DNA from: Bacteroidaceae bacterium
Lineage (GTDB): Bacteria; Bacteroidota; Bacteroidia; Bacteroidales; Bacteroidaceae
Direction of reading: 5' to 3'
NCBI GenBank assembly: GCA_900770665.1
Contig: CAAGKZ010000017.1
Span: forward strand, 1-6,146
Length of the DNA stretch: 6,146 nt
Shown here: piece by piece, positions 1 through 3,911 of the stretch
How the letters are laid out: each line of letters opens with the position of its first letter
Position numbering within the stretch: the stretch's first letter is position 1
Program-made: the position numbers and the translations under genes
The notes under the pieces: model-generated
Database searches by the model: none
The model's input: only the letters and a program-made list of their open reading frames with translations
Told to the model about the DNA's origin: nothing

Positions 1-561
1 AGTAACAGCAGTCTTTGGCACTTTGTTGATGTCATTGTCAAAGAAGCGTGAGTTAGCGATGATTGTATCGGTTGTCAAAGTCTTGATACGTGTGCGTGAA
101 GCGAGTGATGAACCCGGCTCGTTGAACGCGATGTGACCGTCAGGGCCAATACCGCCGAGGAACAAATCGATACCGCCGTAAGACTTGATTTTCTCCTCGT
201 AGCGAGCGCACTCGGCAACCAAATCCTCTGCGTTACCGTTGAGGATGTTCACGTTCTCCTTCTTTACGTCAACGTGGCTGAAGAAGTTGTTCCACATGAA
301 TGAGTGGTAGCTCTCGGGGTGCTCCTCGGGAAGACCAACATACTCGTCCATGTTGAATGTAACAACATTCTGGAAGCTTACAACGCCCTTGTTGTAGAGG
401 TTAATCAACTCCTTGTAAGTACCAAGAGGAGTACCACCTGTAGGCAAACCAAGCACGAAAGGCTTCTCGGGTGTTGGGTTGAAATCATTGATTTTCTTTG
501 CTACATAAGATGCAGCCCAGCAAGAAATCTGCTGGTAGTTTGGCTGAATAATTAAACGCAT
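1..561 (-). CDS. nagB: Glucosamine-6-phosphate deaminase NagB (3' end outside the window)
   Basis: NagB converts glucosamine-6-phosphate to fructose-6-phosphate and ammonia in the cytoplasm, the last dedicated step of amino-sugar catabolism. The fragment holds the first 187 residues of a family that is usually about 260-270 long, so roughly the last 80 lie beyond position 1. It aligns without gaps to my recollection of E. coli NagB: an MRLII start, phosphate-binding loop GLPTGGTPLGTYKEL near residues 38-52, FNMDEYVGLP with the catalytic Asp at residue 72, GGIGPDGHIAFNEP near 136-149 with the catalytic Asp, His and Glu, then SSLASRTRIKTLT and NSRFFDND. All active-site residues in this part are present. 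The ATG at 559-561 gives the canonical N terminus; no Shine-Dalgarno is seen, as is normal in Bacteroidetes. It lies 5 bases downstream of the GH43-like lipoprotein stop, so cotranscription and possibly translational coupling are likely. Confidence 0.96.
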   Translation of the reverse strand, partial: MRLIIQPNYQQISCWAASYVAKKINDFNPTPEKPFVLGLPTGGTPLGTYKELINLYNKGVVSFQNVVTFNMDEYVGLPEEHPESYHSFMWNNFFSHVDVKKENVNILNGNAEDLVAECARYEEKIKSYGGIDLFLGGIGPDGHIAFNEPGSSLASRTRIKTLTTDTIIANSRFFDNDINKVPKTAVT

Positions 562-566
562 AATTT

Positions 567-1610
567 TTAAAATTTATAGTGTCCTTCAATTTTTAGTTTA
601 TCAAACTGCATATCAAGTTTAAACAGTTGCGGCCTGCACTTTCTGACACCGCCGTCCACGGTCTCCTTGCCCACCACAAGTACCTTTGTACCATCGTAAT
701 CGGTAAAGATTGATGCACTGCCCACGTTGCCGGTGAGCAACGGCTGCGACTCAACCACCCAAGGGCCGTTGTAGCCATATTCGCCGGTCTGTGTATAGGC
801 AACACCAATAGCCTTTTCGTCACCGATATATGAGGTAAACAATATACCCATCTCCTTTTCGTCGGTAATGAACAGGAACGGAGCCTCCATCACCGGAGAA
901 AAACGTCTTTCACCGTCAACCACACTGCCCGACCACAAATTCTTCACTGCCGAAAACATTATGTACGCATCGCCCACGCGGCGACCCAAGTCGTCCGAGA
1001 AACGGACAATCTGCACCGTTCCGTTGCCGTTCTGCTCGCCCTGATGAGTGTATATCATATACGAAGCATTCAGATAGTCAATACCGAACGTAGGGTGTGC
1101 TGCCATCTCACTCTCCACAAGCAGGCTGCTTTTGCTGTCAATGGTTCTATAAGGGCCACGGATATCATCGGCCACTAATGCCACACACGAACGGCGCGCA
1201 AAAGGACGGCCATCGGCATCAACTGCCATAACGTCGGGGCGCTCAAAGGTTGCCATGTAATAGTATTTGCCGGCAAACTTGTGAATCTCGGGCGATGTAA
1301 TCACCGGCTCTGCACCAATCCATGATGCAGTGTCCTGGCAGAGAACATCGTAAGGACCCACCCACGTGCGCAGGTCGCCACTCACCCACATGTAACCGCC
1401 ATCGCCAACCATGTAATAGCAATCGTCCTCACGTTCGTAACGGATATATGGATTGTTCATTTCCATGTCATCCATTGAAACGGTATCGAGCATCACACCG
1501 GCCGGTGGAGCAAAAGTCCACGCATCACCTCGCACTGCACCCTTGTCGTTGCCACCACAGGCAACAAGCATAAATGCCGTAAAAAGAGATATGACAAAAC
1601 TTTTTCTCAC
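567..1610 (-). CDS. GH43-like five-bladed beta-propeller lipoprotein, catalytic residues apparently degenerate
   Basis: This is a 347-residue envelope lipoprotein related to glycoside hydrolase family 43. A short basic start (MRKS), a hydrophobic stretch and the lipobox LVAC with Cys18 mark a signal peptidase II substrate. Family-like landmarks follow in order: NNPYIRY (52-58) with a YYMV strand, the SGDLRTWVGPY blade motif (77-87), SPEIHKFAGKYYYMATF (106-122), AAHPTF then YMIYTH (170-189), and MEAPFLF (241-247). YNGPW (280-284) leads into the last blade. In active GH43 enzymes the first and fourth motifs carry Asp before Pro (general base and pKa modulator); here they are Asn53 and His172. 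The acid Glu seems kept as Glu242. The His usually found in the last blade (GHG motif) appears to be missing in GNVGS (294-298). It may therefore bind rather than cleave glycans; the substrate is unknown. The start codon is GTG: an in-frame TAG lies just upstream and the next ATG is at codon 14, inside the signal peptide. It is the upstream partner of nagB. Confidence 0.82.
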   Translation of the reverse strand: MRKSFVISLFTAFMLVACGGNDKGAVRGDAWTFAPPAGVMLDTVSMDDMEMNNPYIRYEREDDCYYMVGDGGYMWVSGDLRTWVGPYDVLCQDTASWIGAEPVITSPEIHKFAGKYYYMATFERPDVMAVDADGRPFARRSCVALVADDIRGPYRTIDSKSSLLVESEMAAHPTFGIDYLNASYMIYTHQGEQNGNGTVQIVRFSDDLGRRVGDAYIMFSAVKNLWSGSVVDGERRFSPVMEAPFLFITDEKEMGILFTSYIGDEKAIGVAYTQTGEYGYNGPWVVESQPLLTGNVGSASIFTDYDGTKVLVVGKETVDGGVRKCRPQLFKLDMQFDKLKIEGHYKF

Positions 1611-1630
1611 CTATAAAACCTATTTATTTG

Positions 1631-1659
1631 TAAAGATATGAATTTTTACGCAAAACAAA
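1631..1659 (-). promoter_or_regulatory. Weak candidate Bacteroidetes-type promoter for the lipoprotein-nagB pair
   Basis: On the minus strand TATCTTTA (plus-strand 1631-1638) matches the Bacteroidetes -7 consensus TAnnTTTG except at the last base. A TTTG -33-like element (plus-strand 1656-1659) lies 17 bases upstream, slightly shorter than the usual 19-21. Transcription would start only about 14 bases before the GTG codon. In such AT-rich sequence a chance match is quite possible. Confidence 0.3.
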
Positions 1660-1739
1660 CATTATTAACATAAAAAAACAAGCAAATAAATTTAAAAACA
1701 ACAAAACGCGCGCAAAATAGGGTTAAAATTGTCCTGATA

Positions 1740-1771
1740 GGGCGGGAAATGACGTACATAATGCCCTGCCC
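1740..1771. repeat. Imperfect GC-rich inverted repeat upstream of the DUF4251-like gene
   Basis: GGGCGGG (1740-1746) can pair with CCC-T-GCCC (1764-1771), leaving one bulged T. The loop of 17 bases is itself nearly palindromic (ATGACGTACAT). It begins 71 bases before the ATG of the plus-strand gene. In RNA it would be a 5' leader hairpin if transcription starts upstream; in DNA it could be an operator. The function is not known from sequence. Confidence 0.4.
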
Positions 1772-1810
1772 GTTGTTTTAAATAAGAAAACTTTAAATTG
1801 AGCAAACATT

Positions 1811-2491
1811 ATGAAAGAGTCAACAAAAACCACAACAAGCAAGGAGTTGCCTCCGGTGAGGGGAAACGAATACGTGCCGTCATTCATCGGGCAATACCTT
1901 TTTATTTTATTGATGCTGATTTCGGCATTATGTTTTGAGGCAACAGCCCAGGAGAGAAAGATGACACGCAAAGAAAAAGAGGCGGCATGGCGCGCAGAGC
2001 GTCTGCGCAAACGTGCTGCAGAGGAGAGGATTGAGATTCACAACGACTCGGTGCAATACCTGCAGGCTGTTGCCGCACTGAAGAACGGTTCGTGGGCGTT
2101 GGAGGCATCAAACGTCACCTTCAACAACGGGGCAAGCAACTTTGTCACCGAGAGCACCAACTTCATCTCCATCAACAACGGCGAGGCAACCGTGCAGACG
2201 GCACTGAACAACAGCAACGTCTATTCGCCCAACGGACTGGGTGGCATAACACTAACAGGCCGCGTAGGCAATGAGGAGATGATGGTCGACCGTTATGGCA
2301 ACATCCACTACAATTTCGGTATCTACGGCAGCGAAATTTCGGCAACCGTAAATGTTATCCTTTCGGCCGGCAGCAACCAGGCAACAGCCATCGTAAATCC
2401 CAACTACAACAGCAGCAACATGTCAATGAACGGATATATATATCCATACAACAATGCGGGGATAATTGAAGGTACAAGCGGTTACTACTGA
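1811..2491 (+). CDS. DUF4251-like secreted protein, ending at a TGA that is followed by an open in-frame extension
   Basis: This 226-residue exported protein of unknown function resembles the Bacteroidetes DUF4251 family. Residues 1-28 are polar, residues 29-41 (YLFILLMLISALC) are a hydrophobic signal core, and ATAQ (44-47) fits signal peptidase I cleavage after Ala46. Cys41 is preceded by Leu, so it is a poor lipobox. A highly charged Lys/Arg/Glu helix (48-75) follows. The DUF4251-like domain runs from about 90 to 222: NGSWALEASNV, STNFISINNGEATVQ, PNGLGGITLTGRV, then beta strands including NVILSAGSNQATAIVNP, ending near GIIEGTSGYY. The polar stretch before the signal core is long; in-frame GTG codons at residues 16 and 22 are possible later starts. 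No Shine-Dalgarno is seen. The TGA at 2489-2491 is followed by C and by 80 sense codons in the same frame, so the full product may be 307 residues. Confidence 0.8.
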   Translation: MKESTKTTTSKELPPVRGNEYVPSFIGQYLFILLMLISALCFEATAQERKMTRKEKEAAWRAERLRKRAAEERIEIHNDSVQYLQAVAALKNGSWALEASNVTFNNGASNFVTESTNFISINNGEATVQTALNNSNVYSPNGLGGITLTGRVGNEEMMVDRYGNIHYNFGIYGSEISATVNVILSAGSNQATAIVNPNYNSSNMSMNGYIYPYNNAGIIEGTSGYY

Positions 2492-2734
2492 CTGACAAAC
2501 AACGATTGGGATTCGTGGCTATGGAGTACCCCGCCACCGTTCTACAGGCCTGTAGTGCGTCCCATGCCACCACCGCCACCCCGCCCAATTCCACCGCCGG
2601 CGGTACGCCCACCATCGGTTTCGCCACCGGGTTTCGGCGGTTCGCGGCCTCCCGGTTTCAGAGGGGGCAACAGCCGCCCACCGGGCTTTGGAGGACAAGG
2701 CGGACAAACCCGTCCGCCGGGATTTACAAGATAA
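2492..2734 (+). other. In-frame Pro/Gly-rich extension with RPPGF repeats after the TGA of the DUF4251-like gene
   Basis: After the TGA the same frame stays open for 80 codons to TAA at 2732-2734. It reads a Trp/Asn/Asp linker (NNDWDSWLW), a polyproline block (MPPPPPRPIPPP), then four xPPGF units: SPPGF at 2621-2635 and RPPGF at 2645-2659, 2675-2689 and 2711-2725, spaced by Gly-rich linkers. The three RPPGF units use different codons: Arg CGG, CGC, CGT; first Pro CCT, CCA, CCG; Gly GGT, GGC, GGA. Keeping the peptide while silent positions change indicates selection on protein. The frame has no early ATG (first is codon 24, inside the proline region), so an independent gene is unlikely. Options are TGA readthrough, a recent Trp TGG-to-TGA nonsense change that truncated the gene, or a sequencing error. 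The terminator-like palindrome begins 3 bases after this TAA, consistent with the original gene end being here. Confidence 0.65.
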
Positions 2735-2737
2735 AAA

Positions 2738-2771
2738 AATAAATGTCGCGTGCGCGCACGCGACATTTATT
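2738..2771. terminator. Perfect 34-base palindrome, likely bidirectional rho-independent terminator
   Basis: The 17-base arms AATAAATGTCGCGTGCG (2738-2754) and their exact complement (2755-2771) meet with no spacer; in RNA the central GCGC would form the loop. The GC core GTCGCGTGCG is flanked by AT-rich arms. On the minus strand the stem runs into TTTTTAT, a good U tract; on the plus strand it is followed by weaker ATTTATTATATAA. Its position between converging genes, 3 bases after the TAA at 2734, fits termination from both sides. Confidence 0.8.
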
Positions 2772-2787
2772 ATATAAGCAGATTGTA

Positions 2788-2967
2788 TAAAACTGCGAAG
2801 TGCAAGGCTTGCGCAAACGAATGAAACGAAAAGCTTGCTTTGCGTTTTGCAAGGAGTGCAGCCAAGGCTCGCCAAAGGCAGCCGGCTTGCGAAGAACGAG
2901 GAACCGGAGTTTACTATGCGTAAATGAGGATTCCGAGTTCAAGCGTAACGCAGCAATTCGCTGTTTA
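2788..2967. repeat. Palindromic intergenic repeat, copy 1 (long form)
   Basis: This roughly 180-base element is bounded by imperfect terminal inverted repeats: TAAAACTGCGAA at 2788-2799 and TTCGCTGTTTA at 2957-2967. Its right part is shared with copy 2: 23 of 25 bases at 2908-2932 match 3032-3056, and 27 bases at 2940-2966 are identical to 3064-3090, with the same 7-base spacer. The apical hairpin is GTTTAC (2909-2914), loop TATGC, GTAAAT (2920-2925). Below it GGAA (2900-2903) pairs with TTCC (2931-2934) and GAAC (2894-2897) with GTTC (2937-2940). Between these two stems lie opposed GA dinucleotides. The left half carries about 75 extra bases absent from copy 2. Small open frames across it look incidental. 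Confidence 0.75.
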
Positions 2968-2978
2968 AAAACCAATTT

Positions 2979-3103
2979 GTAAAAACGGATAAAACAGTGA
3001 AGAGCAAGGCTTGCGAAGGCTTTAAAACCGCAGTTTACTAAACGTAAATGAGGATTTTAAAGACAAGCGTAACGCAGCAATTCGCTGTTTTAACGTTTTT
3101 TAC
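2979..3103. repeat. Palindromic intergenic repeat, copy 2 (short form), overlapping the yebC stop
   Basis: The core 2990-3092 has 12-base terminal arms TAAAACAGTGAA and TTCGCTGTTTTA that pair throughout with one G-T wobble. Flanking GTAAAAACG (from 2979) and CGTTTTTTAC (to 3103) extend the symmetry, and the right flank covers the yebC TAA. Inside, CTTTAAAA (3020-3027) pairs with TTTTAAAG (3055-3062), and GTTTAC (3033-3038) with GTAAAT (3044-3049) around a TAAAC loop. Read from yebC, the large hairpin is followed by TTTT and TTTTT runs, so it could end yebC transcripts. The sequence of the variable stem differs from copy 1 although pairing is kept. Confidence 0.75.
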
Positions 3104-3825
3104 TCCTCGACAGGCTTCATGTTTGTATACACATTCTGAACGTCGTCATCCTCCTCGAGGCGCTCAACGATCTTGTCGATTGTAGCACGCTGCTCCTCGG
3201 TAACGTCTTTCAGGTCGTTAGGGATACGTGTGAACTCGCTACCTGTAATCTCAAAGCCCTTCTCCTCGAGTGCCTTCTGGATTGCACCGAATGACTTTGG
3301 ATCGCCATAGATGGTGATTTCGTTCTCCTCCTCGTCATACTCCTCCTCTACACCGTAGTCAATGAGGTCGAGAATCAGCTCGTCCATATCAAGGTCGTCC
3401 TTCTTTGTGAATGTGAACACGCTCTTCTGTGTGAACATGAAGTCGAGACTACCCTGTGTACCCAATGTACCGCCGAACTTGTTGAAGACAGCGCGTACGT
3501 TAGCAACGGTACGTGTTGTGTTGTCGGTTGCAGCATCTACAAAGATTGCGATACCGAAAGGACCGTAGCCCTCGTATGGTACCTCCTTGTAATCCTTCTG
3601 GTCCTTACCCATTGCGTTCTTGATAGCACGCTCAATGTTGTCCTTTGGCATGTTCTCGCGCTTAGCGTTGGCTATGATAGCGCGCAAGTGTGAGTTTGTA
3701 TCGGGGTCGGGACCGCCTGCCTTAACGGCAATTGCAATCTGTTTACCAACACGGGTGAAAACACGTGCCATGTTACCCCATCTTTTCAATTTCGCAGCTT
3801 TACGGTATTCAAAAGCTCTACCCAT
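3100..3825 (-). CDS. yebC: YebC/PmpR family protein (DUF28)
   Basis: This complete 241-residue protein has the length usual for the family. The N-terminal three-helix part begins MGRAFEYRKAAKLKRW and holds KAGGPDPDTNSHLRAII (36-51) and NAKRENMPKDNIERAI (53-68). The family signature EGYGPFGIAIFVDAATDN (85-102) is followed by RTVANVRAVFNKFGGTLGTQGSLDFMF (105-131). An acidic C-terminal region includes DYGVEEEYDEEENE and ends ERLEEDDDVQNVYTNM. Family members were first described as DNA-binding transcriptional regulators. Recent work, as I recall it, assigns some members a role in rescuing ribosomes stalled at proline-rich sequences; which activity applies here cannot be told from sequence. The ATG at 3823-3825 gives the normal N terminus. 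The leader is A/T-rich, with no Shine-Dalgarno or clear promoter. It lies 86 bases downstream of pheT on the same strand, so readthrough from pheT is plausible. Confidence 0.95.
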   Translation of the reverse strand: MGRAFEYRKAAKLKRWGNMARVFTRVGKQIAIAVKAGGPDPDTNSHLRAIIANAKRENMPKDNIERAIKNAMGKDQKDYKEVPYEGYGPFGIAIFVDAATDNTTRTVANVRAVFNKFGGTLGTQGSLDFMFTQKSVFTFTKKDDLDMDELILDLIDYGVEEEYDEEENEITIYGDPKSFGAIQKALEEKGFEITGSEFTRIPNDLKDVTEEQRATIDKIVERLEEDDDVQNVYTNMKPVEE

Positions 3826-3875
3826 AGTAAAATTTATTTTAGTTTGTAATTTATTTATTTTTCATTCTTCATTTA

Positions 3876-3903
3876 GATCCTTCGACTACGCTCAGGATGA
3901 CAA
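3876..3903. repeat. Short imperfect palindrome in the pheT-yebC gap
   Basis: In the 86-base pheT-yebC gap, ATCCT (3877-3881) and AGGAT (3894-3898) flank TCGACTACGCTC. The motif CCTTCGACTACGCTCAGG resembles a short dyad seen repeatedly between genes in many bacterial genomes; that recognition is from memory. It starts 9 bases after the pheT stop in the direction of transcription. The remainder of the gap is AT-rich and gives no clear promoter. Confidence 0.5.
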
Positions 3904-3911
3904 GATGCTGC

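Larger units (their letters stand above)
1611..1810. other. Divergent AT-rich intergenic region
   Basis: This 200-base gap separates the leftward lipoprotein-nagB pair from the rightward DUF4251-like gene, so it must carry promoters for both directions. It is mostly A/T with poly-A runs around 1670-1705. No convincing plus-strand promoter could be picked; TAAAATTG at 1724-1731 resembles a -7 element with one mismatch but lacks a TTTG at a proper distance. A GC-rich inverted repeat at 1740-1771 stands out and is listed separately. No coding potential was seen. Confidence 0.6.

Noticed and set aside
304..555. 83-codon plus-strand frame opposite nagB
   Set aside because: The minus strand here encodes conserved NagB motifs including the catalytic Asp72, so the plus-strand frame is a shadow.
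2506..2742. Plus-strand ATG-initiated frame (78 codons) after the TGA
   Set aside because: It is in a different frame from the repeat-bearing tail, has no sensible composition (runs of Thr/Ala/Cys) and ends inside the terminator.
2519..2875. Minus-strand Arg/Gly-rich frames opposite the Pro-rich tail
   Set aside because: CCN/GGN-rich DNA leaves the antisense frames open. Only the plus-strand frame continuous with the DUF4251-like gene shows repeats conserved in amino acids with synonymous codon change.
2724..2975. Minus-strand 83-codon open frame across repeat copy 1, the palindrome and the tail end
   Set aside because: It covers the repeat plus the palindrome, with a C terminus encoded by the terminator. 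Any similarity to annotated hypothetical proteins would come from the repeat being dispersed.
2800..2982. Plus-strand 60-codon open frame across repeat copy 1
   Set aside because: It lies almost wholly inside the palindromic repeat, has no recognisable domain, and its sequence simply follows the repeat. Similar small frames would appear wherever such an element is inserted.
2788..3103. CRISPR array or tandem repeat array
   Set aside because: There are only two copies, of different lengths, each palindromic over its full length, with no regular spacers and no cas genes.
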